A stretch of DNA of 64,000 nt from Aminobacter carboxidus (GTDB lineage Bacteria > Pseudomonadota > Alphaproteobacteria > Rhizobiales > Rhizobiaceae), in contig NZ_JACZEP010000001.1 in assembly GCF_014863355.1 (NCBI RefSeq), positions 62,001 through 126,000 on the forward strand. Reading direction: 5' to 3'. Numbering within the stretch: position 1 is the first letter of the stretch; every line of letters starts with the position of its first letter. This document shows, piece by piece, positions 56,381 through 64,000 of the stretch. A program made the position numbers and the translations under genes. The notes under the pieces are model-generated. The model was not told where the DNA came from. It saw nothing but the letters and a program-made list of their open reading frames with translations, and searched no databases.

Positions 56381-57411
56381 AGCTCAAAATCGCGGTGTTG
56401 GGTACCGAGCACTATCACGCAAACTTCTGGACGCGGGCCCTTCTCCAGAGCCCCGACGCCGTAGTGTCCGGCGTTTGGGATACCGACCCGGCGAGAGCTT
56501 CGGCATTTGCCGGCGAGCACGGCGTTGAAGCCAATGCCGACCTAGCCGGGTTGATTTCCGCCAGCGACGCGGTCGCCATCTGTTCGGCGACCGTCGATCA
56601 TCTCGCGCTGGTCGAAGCTGCCGCTGCGCGAGGCAAGCCGGTGTTGTGCGAAAAACCGCTCGGCATCGACCGTGCCCAGGGTGAGGCGATCGCCGCTGTC
56701 GTCAAGCGTGCCGGGATCCGCTTTATGCAGAGTTTTCCCAAGCGCTTCGATCCGGCCAATCATGAGATCAAGACGCTTCTGGACAGGCAGGCATTGGGCA
56801 AAGTCACGCTATGCCGCGTACGGCACGGCCACAGCCATGGCTTCACGGAGGCATTCAAGTCGGCATGGTTCGTCGATCCGGCGCGCTCCGGTGGCGGCAC
56901 CTTGCTCGATGAAGGCGTCCACGCCGCCGACTTCCTGCGCTGGATGTTCGGAGAGCCGGAATCGGCCTTCGCGAGCCTATCGTCCGCGACCCTTGGGCTG
57001 CCCGTGGAAGACACGGCGGTCGCCACGTTCCGCTACGCCGACGGCATGATCGCCGAAGTGACGACGAGTTGGTGTTTCGCCGCAGCAGACACTTCGATCG
57101 AGATTTACGGGACTGAAGGCTCCATCCTGCTTTCCGGCGTCGATATCGCCTCGCGCCCGACGCGCGAAACGGATTTCTTGCGGGTCTTTCGCCGCGGCGA
57201 CGGTGGCGGAAGCTGGACCGCCTCGGATGTCGTGCCGCATTTCAAGACCGGCGTCTTCCACGAGCATGTCGCCTGGGCCTTCGTGAAGGCTCTGAAAGAA
57301 CAGTCGCCGATGCCGGTGACCATCGAGGATGGTCTGCGCGCCTTCGCCATCATCGAAGCCGCCTACCGCGCCGCAGCGAGCGGTCGTGTCGAAGCCATCC
57401 GGCCGAGCTGA
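56377..57411 (+). CDS. Gfo/Idh/MocA-family oxidoreductase 2
   Basis: A 344-residue oxidoreductase with a variant N-terminus (KLKIAVLGTEHYHANFWTRA; the usual GxGxxG loop is altered). The catalytic motif is VLCEKPLGIDRAQG, with Lys in EKP. The C-terminal part has GGGTLLDEGVHAADFLRWMF with Asp/His. It starts at GTG 56377, overlapping the first oxidoreductase. Two such enzymes in one operon are often used for oxidation and re-reduction of the same sugar (for example through 3-keto intermediates); this is inference. Confidence 0.86.
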   Translation: MKLKIAVLGTEHYHANFWTRALLQSPDAVVSGVWDTDPARASAFAGEHGVEANADLAGLISASDAVAICSATVDHLALVEAAAARGKPVLCEKPLGIDRAQGEAIAAVVKRAGIRFMQSFPKRFDPANHEIKTLLDRQALGKVTLCRVRHGHSHGFTEAFKSAWFVDPARSGGGTLLDEGVHAADFLRWMFGEPESAFASLSSATLGLPVEDTAVATFRYADGMIAEVTTSWCFAAADTSIEIYGTEGSILLSGVDIASRPTRETDFLRVFRRGDGGGSWTASDVVPHFKTGVFHEHVAWAFVKALKEQSPMPVTIEDGLRAFAIIEAAYRAAASGRVEAIRPS

Positions 57412-57421
57412 GGATTCTGTC

Positions 57422-58438
57422 ATGCCCTCCCAAATGCAAACCGAAGTTCACCAGATACCGGCCGCCGTCGAGCGCCAGCTGCATGAAATCGGCCCCCGAT
57501 ATCGCGAGATCGGCCAGCGCCTCAATAGGCAAGATTTCACAATGGCGATTTCCAATGCGCGCGGTACGTCCGACCATGCCGCGACCTACCTGAAATATCT
57601 CCTTGAAACACGGCGGGGAACGCCCGTCGCTTCGGTTGGACCGTCGGTTGCCTCGGTCTACGGCAGCAGATTGCGGCTGCACGGACAGCTTTGCGTTACA
57701 ATTTCCCAGTCCGGCGCCAGCCGGGACCTGATCATGCTTCAGGAGGCAGCAGCCAATGCCGGTGCTGCGACGCTCGCCATTGTCAACGATGTCACCTCGC
57801 CAGTGGCTCACCAGGCCAGCCTGCTGGCGCCGATGCACGCCGGCCCGGAACTGGCCGTCGCCGCAACCAAGACCTATGTCGCCTCGCTTGTGGCCATTGC
57901 CTCGATCGTAGCGGCTTTGGACGAGGACGCTGGCCTCGCAGACGCCATTGAGCGACTTCCCGAAGCGCTGGCCGGTGCGCTTGCCCGGGACTGGTCCGTC
58001 GCGGTCGACGCATTGGCCAAAGCGGAGTCGGTGTTTACCATTTCGCGGGGTCCGGCTCTGACGATTGCCGCCGAAGCGGCGCTGAAACTCAAGGAAACGT
58101 GCCGCCTTCATGCGGAGGCCTACAGCGCCGCCGAAGTCCGTCACGGACCGATCGCTCTGGCAGCGCCGCGGTTTTGCGCGTTGGTCTTTGCCACTCGCGA
58201 CGAGGGACGAGCCAGCATTCTTGAGGCCGCAAGCGCTCTGCGGTGCGGCGGCGCAACCGTGGTGGTTTGCGATAGCGCCGTGGGTGCCGATCTGCCATCT
58301 GTAGCCGCGCCGCACCTTCTGCTCGACCCGATCTGCCAGGCGGTCAGCTTCTATCAGTGTGTCTCCGCTCTGGCGCAGGTGCGCGGCCTCGATGCGGATC
58401 GGCCCGCGCACCTTTCCAAAGTGACGGTGACCGTATGA
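57422..58438 (+). CDS. Double-SIS-domain sugar isomerase/deaminase (GlmS-like, NagB-II type)
   Basis: A 338-residue protein with two SIS domains. The first shows AISNARGTSDHAATYLKYLL and ISQSGASRDLIM. The second shows SRGPALTIAAEAALKLKETC and SAAEVRHGPIALA, the Lys/His/Glu region of GlmS and AgaS. Family members include glucosamine-6-phosphate deaminase II, AgaS and fructosamine deglycases. A role in deamination or isomerisation of an amino-sugar phosphate fits the adjacent kinase and ROK regulator. ATG 57422 follows GAGGA. Its stop overlaps the kinase start. Confidence 0.85.
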   Translation: MPSQMQTEVHQIPAAVERQLHEIGPRYREIGQRLNRQDFTMAISNARGTSDHAATYLKYLLETRRGTPVASVGPSVASVYGSRLRLHGQLCVTISQSGASRDLIMLQEAAANAGAATLAIVNDVTSPVAHQASLLAPMHAGPELAVAATKTYVASLVAIASIVAALDEDAGLADAIERLPEALAGALARDWSVAVDALAKAESVFTISRGPALTIAAEAALKLKETCRLHAEAYSAAEVRHGPIALAAPRFCALVFATRDEGRASILEAASALRCGGATVVVCDSAVGADLPSVAAPHLLLDPICQAVSFYQCVSALAQVRGLDADRPAHLSKVTVTV

Positions 58439-59445
58439 CGGCTCTCGTATGCGATCTTGGCGGCACCAATGCCCGGCTGGGGCTGGTTGAGGACGGCCTG
58501 CTTCTGCCGAACACGGTGGCAAGCCTCGCCAACGACGCTTTCACCGATTTTCCTTCACTCCTCGGCAGCTATCTCGTGAGCCTGCAGAAACCGGACCTAG
58601 AGTCCATTTGTATTGCGCTGGCGGCGGTCCCGACACCCGAAGGCGCGCGTCTGACCAATCGCGACTGGGATATCAGGCGCGACGACGTCGCCGCCGCGGG
58701 CGGCGTTTCCAACGTGCATTTCCTCAATGACTTCGAGGCTCTCGCCCTGTCACTGAGGCAAGCCGATCAGCACGAATTGCAGGTTCTGTATCAAGGCACC
58801 AAGTCATCGCGCCTCGGACCCAGATTGGTCCTTGGTGCCGGGACCGGCTTCAATGCTGCAGTCTGCTTTCCATCACGCATTGGCCAGGCTTCAATTGTCT
58901 CGGCGGCCGAGTGCGGGCACATGACCCTGCCTATCGAAGGAGAAGAAGAACTCTCGCTCCAGGCACATCTGGCAGCCGGGCGAGGGCGTGCTTCCGTGGA
59001 ACGTGCGCTGTCAGGCAACGGACTGGTCGAGATTTACAACTGGTGTTGCAGGAGCAATGGTCGCAATCTCCGCTTTCACAAGGCAGCCGAAATTTCCGCT
59101 GAGGCCGCCTCCCACGGTGACCCAGATTGTCAGCAGGCAGCCGACTTGCTCCTACGGTTGCTGGGGCGCGTGTCCGGCGACTTGGCGTTGGCCTTTCTTC
59201 CGACCGGCGGCATTTTCCTTTCCGGCGGGGTTACAAGGTCGCTAGCGCCACTGATGCGAGCAACCTCCTCCACCTTCCAGACCGCGTTTCGATCGAAGGG
59301 AAGGCAATCGAGCTTCATGGAACGCTTTCCCATCTCATTGTTGCTGGACGACCGTGCTGCCTTGGCGGGCTGCGCTGAGTGGTTAAGGTCTACGGGTGCT
59401 GCCGGCTCGTCAGCACGTTTAGCTCGCGACGATGAAGCTACTTAA
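58435..59445 (+). CDS. Glucokinase-family sugar kinase
   Basis: A 336-residue ATP-dependent kinase of the glucokinase (Glk) family. Phosphate-binding motifs are LVCDLGGTNARLGLVEDGLL and VLGAGTGFNAAVCFPSR. The active-site region ECGHMTLPIEGEEELSLQAH is also seen. The C-terminus has GGIFLSGGVTRSL. It probably phosphorylates the imported sugar or amino sugar before the SIS enzyme acts; the substrate is inferred from context. ATG 58435 overlaps the SIS gene stop, and its own last 14 bases overlap the ROK gene. Confidence 0.87.
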   Translation: MTALVCDLGGTNARLGLVEDGLLLPNTVASLANDAFTDFPSLLGSYLVSLQKPDLESICIALAAVPTPEGARLTNRDWDIRRDDVAAAGGVSNVHFLNDFEALALSLRQADQHELQVLYQGTKSSRLGPRLVLGAGTGFNAAVCFPSRIGQASIVSAAECGHMTLPIEGEEELSLQAHLAAGRGRASVERALSGNGLVEIYNWCCRSNGRNLRFHKAAEISAEAASHGDPDCQQAADLLLRLLGRVSGDLALAFLPTGGIFLSGGVTRSLAPLMRATSSTFQTAFRSKGRQSSFMERFPISLLLDDRAALAGCAEWLRSTGAAGSSARLARDDEAT

Positions 59446-60616
59446 TCTCTCCGTCAACGAAAGACGGCTGATCGAGCTTATCACCGCAGATAAGCCTGTG
59501 GCGCGCGTCGACCTGGCGCGCCGATCCGGAATGACCGGGGCTGCGGTGACTCGACTTGTCGCTCGACTTTCCGACCTCGAGCTTCTGACGGAAAAGGCGG
59601 ATCGAGCAGGGGCGCAAGGGCAGCCCAGACGTTTGTTGAGTTTGCGAACGGACAGGTTTGTGTCCGCAGGCATAACCTTCACCGCATTCTTCATGAAGAT
59701 CGTCGTGGTCAACCTTGCTGGCAAGACCCGCGCCTCGCGTCTGGTTGACATCAAAACAAGCAACGCAAAATCGATTGCACAAGCAGCGAAATTGGCCGTG
59801 GAGGCCATGCTGACTGAAATCGGCGCTTCGAAGCGGCATTTGCTGGGAATTGGCTGCGCGGTACCCGCCAACTTTGCAACGATGTCGCAAATGGCGAAAG
59901 TTTCTCCCATATTTGTAGCACTCGACAGCGGTGAAGCTGAAAACGCCTTTCAGACCATCTTTGAAGCGCCTGTCGCCTTTGAGAGCAATGGTACGGCTGC
60001 CGCTCTTGGAGAATACGTTTTTAGTGAACGTGGTAATCGGCCCGATCCGATGTACCTCATCCACATCGGCGACGACGTTGAAGGCGGCTTTGTCATCAAC
60101 GGCCGCCCCTACCGCGGGGCAAATGGCAACGCCTGTCAGCCGGGGGTTCTGTACTCGATCGACGGGCCACGCCCATCGGGTGAGGACCTTCTTGGATGCC
60201 TGGGGAAGGCGGGATACCGCATCGCCGACTTCGCGGAACTCGGAAATATGCCGGAAGAAGCGCAGTCAGTCGCTGCCGCATGGACTGAACGTGCGGGACG
60301 GCAACTGCGGCAAACAGTGCGGATGGTAACTGCTATGTTCGACCCGGCCCTGATCATCGTCGGTGGCAAGTTGCCCGACGACATTACCCGTGGCCTGGTC
60401 GCCGCCATCACAAACAAGTCAGTCCCAGGCTCATCGATCGGCGTGGGGGACGCACCGATAGAAGTTTCATGTCTGGGGGCTCGCGGGGAAGCGGTTGGCG
60501 CGGCCGCCACGGCTTTTTTCGATGCACTCTTTTCCGGCGCGGTCGCGGACAACGCGAGCCCGTATCTTAATGGCCGAAGGAGTAAGTCGACAAACGACGC
60601 TAGCAACGGCAGATAG
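59432..60616 (+). CDS. ROK-family transcriptional regulator (NagC-like), Zn motif missing
   Basis: A 394-residue regulator with an N-terminal winged helix (ERRLIELITADKPVARVDLA, then RRSGMTGAAVTRLVARLSDL) and a ROK sugar-binding domain (LLGIGCAVPANFATMSQMAK, GTAAALGEYVFSERGN, DPALIIVGGKLPDDITRGLV). The usual ROK Zn-binding motif CxCGxxGCxE is absent; the corresponding region reads GANGNACQPGVLYSIDG, with one Cys. It may respond to the sugar made by this operon. It overlaps the kinase gene by 14 bases and is the last gene of the operon, followed by a terminator. Confidence 0.85.
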   Translation: MKLLNLSVNERRLIELITADKPVARVDLARRSGMTGAAVTRLVARLSDLELLTEKADRAGAQGQPRRLLSLRTDRFVSAGITFTAFFMKIVVVNLAGKTRASRLVDIKTSNAKSIAQAAKLAVEAMLTEIGASKRHLLGIGCAVPANFATMSQMAKVSPIFVALDSGEAENAFQTIFEAPVAFESNGTAAALGEYVFSERGNRPDPMYLIHIGDDVEGGFVINGRPYRGANGNACQPGVLYSIDGPRPSGEDLLGCLGKAGYRIADFAELGNMPEEAQSVAAAWTERAGRQLRQTVRMVTAMFDPALIIVGGKLPDDITRGLVAAITNKSVPGSSIGVGDAPIEVSCLGARGEAVGAAATAFFDALFSGAVADNASPYLNGRRSKSTNDASNGR

Positions 60617-60617
60617 G

Positions 60618-60646
60618 GGCCGCGCGCTTTGAACGCGCGACCTTTT
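60618..60646 (+). terminator. Terminator between the convergent ROK regulator and CUT2 importer genes
   Basis: A GC-rich hairpin (CGCGCG / CGCGCG, extended by GG...CC with one bulge on each side) is followed by TTTT, directly after the ROK stop. The minus-strand importer ends 11 bases further on, so it may serve both. Confidence 0.65.
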
Positions 60647-60656
60647 AAGCAAAGGG

Positions 60657-61781
60657 CTACTTGCCACCCCAAGCAGCCGGATAGTCCGGCAGCTTCTCGC
60701 AGCCACACATGGCGTGGTGCAGCGGCGGCATCTTGTCATTGACATACTGGTCGAGGTTTTCGGCGGTGATGGCCGGCTGTGGCATCACCCATTCCGGGCC
60801 CGGCACGGGGTCGCCCCGCAACACCTTAACGGCGGCGATGATCGGCGTACGCCACTGATAGGTCGGGTACGTAGGCGCAATGGCCTTGAAGCCTTCGGCC
60901 TTCCACTTCTGTAGAAAGTCCTGCTGGTCTTCGCCGGTGATGATCGGTAGCGGCTTGCCTGCATCCTCGAAGGCCTCCAGCGCTGCAACGGCGGTTGCAC
61001 CGGCGTCCATCCAGATTGCGTCAAGACTGCCCTTCGCCAGATAGTCCTCCACGATCGATTTGGTCTTGGCGTTGTCACCCTCGGTGAATTCCTCGCCTAT
61101 GACGTTAAGGCCCTTTTCCTTGAAGATGCGCTTGGCTGCCGAAGCACGTGTCTCGAGCACGTCGACACCGGGGATGATGCGCAGCAGCAACACGTTGGCG
61201 CCAGCCGGCGCATTGGCTGCCACGAATTCACCTGCCTGGATGCCGAACCCATACCCGCCGACGGGATGAATGAAGGTTACCGGGCACTTGGTATTGACGC
61301 CACGGTCGAACACGATGACCGGCAGTACGCCGCAGGCCTTTTCGACAGCTGGCGTCAGTGCCGCGGTGGTGTTCGGCGAGACGATCAGCACCGAGCATTT
61401 GCCGCCATTGAGCAGGTCGTCGATGTCAGCAATCTGCTTGTCGTCTGAGCCTTCAGCGTCGACATGGATCAGCTCTTTGATCTCAGGGTGCAGCTTCACC
61501 TCGGCCTGCATGTTCGTCCAGCCCGTGACACGCCAGGCATTGTTCACGCCTGCGTTGGAAAAGCAGACCGTGTAGGGGCCGTCCTTCTTGAACTTGGCGG
61601 TGTCGACGATGGCGTCACCGTAATACTGCACCCACGGCTCGCCTTCAGGGCCATTGGCCTTGGCTGTCAGTTGCTGGCGCTGCTTGTCGAACTCGACCGG
61701 GTCGTCGAAGTTCAGCTGCTGGGCCTGCGCCGTGCTGGCGAGCAAGGCTGCTGCAAGTGTGGCGGTAATCAAACGTCTCAT
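60657..61781 (-). CDS. CUT2-type sugar ABC substrate-binding protein
   Basis: A periplasmic receptor of the ribose-binding/Peripla_BP_4 group, 374 residues. The signal peptide is RRLITATLAAALLASTAQAQ. The core shows YTVCFSNAGVNNAWRVTGWT, CSVLIVSPNTTAALTPAVEK, VIVFDRGVNTKCPVTFIHPV and IITGEDQQDFLQKWKAEGFK. Four or more Cys are unusual for this family and may form disulfides. The substrate is unknown. ATG 61781 begins the signal peptide. Permease genes lie upstream on the same strand, with 58 bases to the nearest. Confidence 0.88.
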   Translation of the reverse strand: MRRLITATLAAALLASTAQAQQLNFDDPVEFDKQRQQLTAKANGPEGEPWVQYYGDAIVDTAKFKKDGPYTVCFSNAGVNNAWRVTGWTNMQAEVKLHPEIKELIHVDAEGSDDKQIADIDDLLNGGKCSVLIVSPNTTAALTPAVEKACGVLPVIVFDRGVNTKCPVTFIHPVGGYGFGIQAGEFVAANAPAGANVLLLRIIPGVDVLETRASAAKRIFKEKGLNVIGEEFTEGDNAKTKSIVEDYLAKGSLDAIWMDAGATAVAALEAFEDAGKPLPIITGEDQQDFLQKWKAEGFKAIAPTYPTYQWRTPIIAAVKVLRGDPVPGPEWVMPQPAITAENLDQYVNDKMPPLHHAMCGCEKLPDYPAAWGGK

Positions 61782-61839
61782 GTCCCACTCCCTTTGTTGA
61801 TCGTTGCAATTCCTCCCGCCGGCTGGCACCGGCGAAATT

Positions 61840-62829
61840 TCATGTGCCGGTCCGGTTGCGTCGATAGGTGGCGAGCACGACGGCGGCTATCAGGATCACT
61901 CCTTGCACCACATCGCGGGTCGGTTTCGGCAGACCGACGAAATTCAACAATGTGAAGATCGCCGTCAGCGTCAGCGCGCCGGCGATCGAGGCTGGCACTG
62001 AACCGCGTCCGCCCAGCAATTGCGCGCCGCCAATGACGGTCGCGGTGATCGCTTGCAACTCGTAACCGATGCCGACATCGGTGGAGACGCCAGCAAAGCC
62101 GCCGAGAAGTATTCCGGCAGTGACGGCGCTAAAAGCGGACACCATGAAGGCGAGAACGCGTACACGCTCGACCGGGACACCGGACATCTTTGCGGCGCGC
62201 GGATTATCGCCGATCGCATGTAGCATCCGGCCAAAGTTGGTACGGTGCATCAACCAGTAGAAAGTGGCGCCGACCATGACAAGCGCGATCAGCGCCACCG
62301 GGAGGAACTGAATGAGTGGAACGCCTTGGATGTTAACGCGGCCGAAATAGCGGAAGGTCTCGGGAAGATAGCCGCGCGGCGAGCCGCTCGACCACATGAA
62401 GGCCACGCCGTTCAGCGTGATCATCATGCCGAGCGTTGCGATCAGCGACGGTACGCGCAGATAGCTGACCACCAACCCGTTGATCAGGCCCACGAGCGCG
62501 CCGATGACGTACATGACCAGGATCACCCACCAGGTCGCGTCGGCATTGTTGTTGAGCAGCATGGAGGAGCCGACCACCGTCAGCGTGATCAACGACCCCA
62601 CCGAAAGATCGAAGCCGCCGGAGACAATGACGTAGATCTGCCCGGCTGCGAGGATCGCCAGGGGTGCTGCGCGCTTGAGGAAATTCATGTAGCCGGTCGG
62701 CTCGACAAAGCTTGGGTTGGAGACCGCGATCGCGACGATCAGCACGGCCAGCACAAAATAGACCGGATTGATCTGCTGCAGGCGGCGGCGCGCCGGCGCT
62801 ATGTTACGCATGGAGGCAGGCTGGGTCAT
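61840..62829 (-). CDS. CUT2-type sugar ABC transporter permease 1
   Basis: A 329-residue membrane protein of the RbsC type (BPD_transp_2) with about eight or nine helices (PVYFVLAVLIVAIAVSNPSF, AAPLAILAAGQIYVIVSGGF followed by DLSVGSLITLTVVG, GALVGLINGLVVSYLRVPSL). The GGFDLSVG and LIATLGMM motifs are typical. It overlaps the second permease gene by 4 bases and is followed by the binding-protein gene. Confidence 0.92.
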   Translation of the reverse strand: MTQPASMRNIAPARRRLQQINPVYFVLAVLIVAIAVSNPSFVEPTGYMNFLKRAAPLAILAAGQIYVIVSGGFDLSVGSLITLTVVGSSMLLNNNADATWWVILVMYVIGALVGLINGLVVSYLRVPSLIATLGMMITLNGVAFMWSSGSPRGYLPETFRYFGRVNIQGVPLIQFLPVALIALVMVGATFYWLMHRTNFGRMLHAIGDNPRAAKMSGVPVERVRVLAFMVSAFSAVTAGILLGGFAGVSTDVGIGYELQAITATVIGGAQLLGGRGSVPASIAGALTLTAIFTLLNFVGLPKPTRDVVQGVILIAAVVLATYRRNRTGT

Positions 62830-63803
62830 GCTGCCATCCTCTTCGAACGCACAGCATAGAAGGCGACCGCGGCGACGATGATGATGCCACGCATCACCTG
62901 CTTGGCGAATGCGTCGACGCCGGCGAGATTGAAGATCGAGTCGATCAACGAGAAGATGATGACGCCGGCGACTGTGCCCCAGATGCCGCCCTTGCCGCCG
63001 GAAAGGATGGTACCGCCGATGACGACCACCGCGATCGATTCAAGGTCGTAGGCACCTTCCGCGCCGATCCACGGCGAGCCCGATTTCAACCGGCTCGCCA
63101 AATAGAGCCCGGCAAGAGCCGCGTACAGACTACAGATGACGTGACTTGCAATGACGATGCGTGCCGTCTTGATGCCGGCCGCACGCGCTGTATCGCGATT
63201 GCCGCCGACGGAATAGACGTTGGAGCCAAAGCGGGTAAAGCGCAGCACAAGCCAGGCCAGCAAGGTCAGCATGACCAGTACCAGCAGGCTGATCGGCAAC
63301 CCAAGAAGATTGCCGTAGGCGAATATTTGAAACTCGTCCGGCACTGAACCCTTGAAGCTGCCGTAGAACGAGGCGAGGCAACCCTGGATGACCAGCGACA
63401 TGCCGAGTGTCGCGATCAGCGGATTGACTTCCAGCTTGGTGATCAGCAGCCCATTCAGCGTGCCGACCACTGCGCCCAGCGCCAGCGCGGCAAATGCGGC
63501 CGGCAGCATCATCGCCGGGTTGCCGTCCATGATTGCGGAGGAAACGACAGCTGAGGCGGAAATGAGATGCGCTACGGACAGGTCGATCGATCCGACAAGA
63601 ATAGCGAAGGTCTGCCCCACAGCAGTCATGCCGAGCGCGATGGAGCGATTGAGAATCGAAACCGCTGCCTCCGGCGTCAGGAACCGGGTCTGGCCAAGGC
63701 CCAGCGCCATCGCGATATAGATCAGCAGCGCAATGCCGAGCAGCAACGCCGGGGCGTAGCGCTCTAGCCTCCAGGCTGCTCTGTATCGGGCAAACGAGCT
63801 CAT
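62826..63803 (-). CDS. CUT2-type sugar ABC transporter permease 2
   Basis: A 325-residue RbsC-type permease, a paralog of permease 1, suggesting a heterodimeric channel. Signatures are LVGSIDLSVAHLISASAVVS, GTLNGLLITKLEVNPLIATL and VVVIGGTILSGGKGGIWGTV. Its ATG 63803 overlaps the stop of the ATPase gene (ATGA), so the operon order is ATPase-permease 2-permease 1-binding protein. Confidence 0.92.
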   Translation of the reverse strand: MSSFARYRAAWRLERYAPALLLGIALLIYIAMALGLGQTRFLTPEAAVSILNRSIALGMTAVGQTFAILVGSIDLSVAHLISASAVVSSAIMDGNPAMMLPAAFAALALGAVVGTLNGLLITKLEVNPLIATLGMSLVIQGCLASFYGSFKGSVPDEFQIFAYGNLLGLPISLLVLVMLTLLAWLVLRFTRFGSNVYSVGGNRDTARAAGIKTARIVIASHVICSLYAALAGLYLASRLKSGSPWIGAEGAYDLESIAVVVIGGTILSGGKGGIWGTVAGVIIFSLIDSIFNLAGVDAFAKQVMRGIIIVAAVAFYAVRSKRMAA

Positions 63804-64000
63804 GCGGCCCCCACCTTCTCGCCGGTCGCGGCAAGCATAATCTGGGCTTCGGTGGCACCGCGCGCGAATTCGCCTGCCAGTTCACCCAAGCGCATGACCA
63901 GCACTCGATCCGCCGTGCCGAGCACTTCAGGCAAATCAGATGACACCATCATGATCGCCGCGCCCTTGCGGGCGAGTTCGCGCATGAGGTGATAGATGCC
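63800..64000 (-). CDS. CUT2-type sugar ABC transporter ATPase, C-terminal end only
   Basis: The last ~66 residues of an RbsA/MglA-type double ATPase; the gene continues past the right edge. The visible part (GIYHLMRELARKGAAIMMVS, then SDLPEVLGTADRVLVMRLGE) is the H-loop region and end of the second ATPase half, with the characteristic SSDLPE motif in which Asp replaces the usual His-loop context. It overlaps permease 2 by 4 bases. Confidence 0.88.
   Translation of the reverse strand, partial: GIYHLMRELARKGAAIMMVSSDLPEVLGTADRVLVMRLGELAGEFARGATEAQIMLAATGEKVGAA

Noticed and set aside
57350-58522. 390-codon minus-strand frame opposite the SIS-domain gene
   Set aside because: Antisense to a gene with intact SIS motifs and overlapping operon junctions.

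Overview
The window is high-GC alphaproteobacterial chromosome. It most likely comes from Hyphomicrobiales (Rhizobiales), family Phyllobacteriaceae (Mesorhizobium/Aminobacter type). This is inferred from gene content: a short HisG with HisZ behind an alphaproteobacterial HisRS, a plant-type glutamate-cysteine ligase, DUF1127 and DUF3422 proteins, glcDEF, and a RIME-like palindromic element of about 107 bp before tag. No rRNA, tRNA, intact insertion sequence, phage gene or CRISPR array was seen.

1-41,300 is mostly housekeeping. It opens with the 5' part of acetoacetyl-CoA synthetase (aacS), divergent from an AsmA-like protein, followed by xseA. Next come a LysR regulator, a DUF1127 gene, an AraC-VOC-DoxX operon, a DUF937 protein, gshA, a TetR/hydrolase divergent pair with a visible operator, rsmE, a glutamine amidotransferase, a metallophosphoesterase coupled to a GntR/FadR regulator, and a DUF3422 protein. 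The glycolate oxidase operon glcD-(ASCH)-glcE-(DUF4870)-glcF follows. Then come two L,D-transpeptidases flanking a divergent folD, tag, the hisS-hisZ-hisG operon, divergent oxyR/katG, an RsmB-like rRNA methyltransferase, tspO, a thioesterase, an MTA/SAH nucleosidase-like protein, a MarR regulator with two identical palindromic sites, and guaA.

41,600-60,620 is an accessory catabolic island of two tightly packed operons around one GntR-headed, LacI-like regulator. The minus-strand operon encodes a DUF3604 (PHP-like) hydrolase, a complete CUT1 sugar ABC importer, a cytoplasmic-type sulfatase and a DUF4432 sugar epimerase-like protein. The plus-strand operon encodes a NitT/TauT-type ABC importer, two Gfo/Idh/MocA dehydrogenases, a double-SIS isomerase/deaminase, a glucokinase-family kinase and a ROK regulator. 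The sequence ATTGTAYCGTATCA, next to dyad symmetry, lies upstream of both operons, which suggests one regulon. The simplest reading is uptake, desulfation or dephosphorylation, oxidation and deamination of a modified, possibly sulfated amino-sugar-like compound. The substrate is inference.

60,657-64,000 holds a third, convergent sugar ABC importer of the ribose/CUT2 type: binding protein, two permeases, and the end of an ATPase that runs off the right edge.
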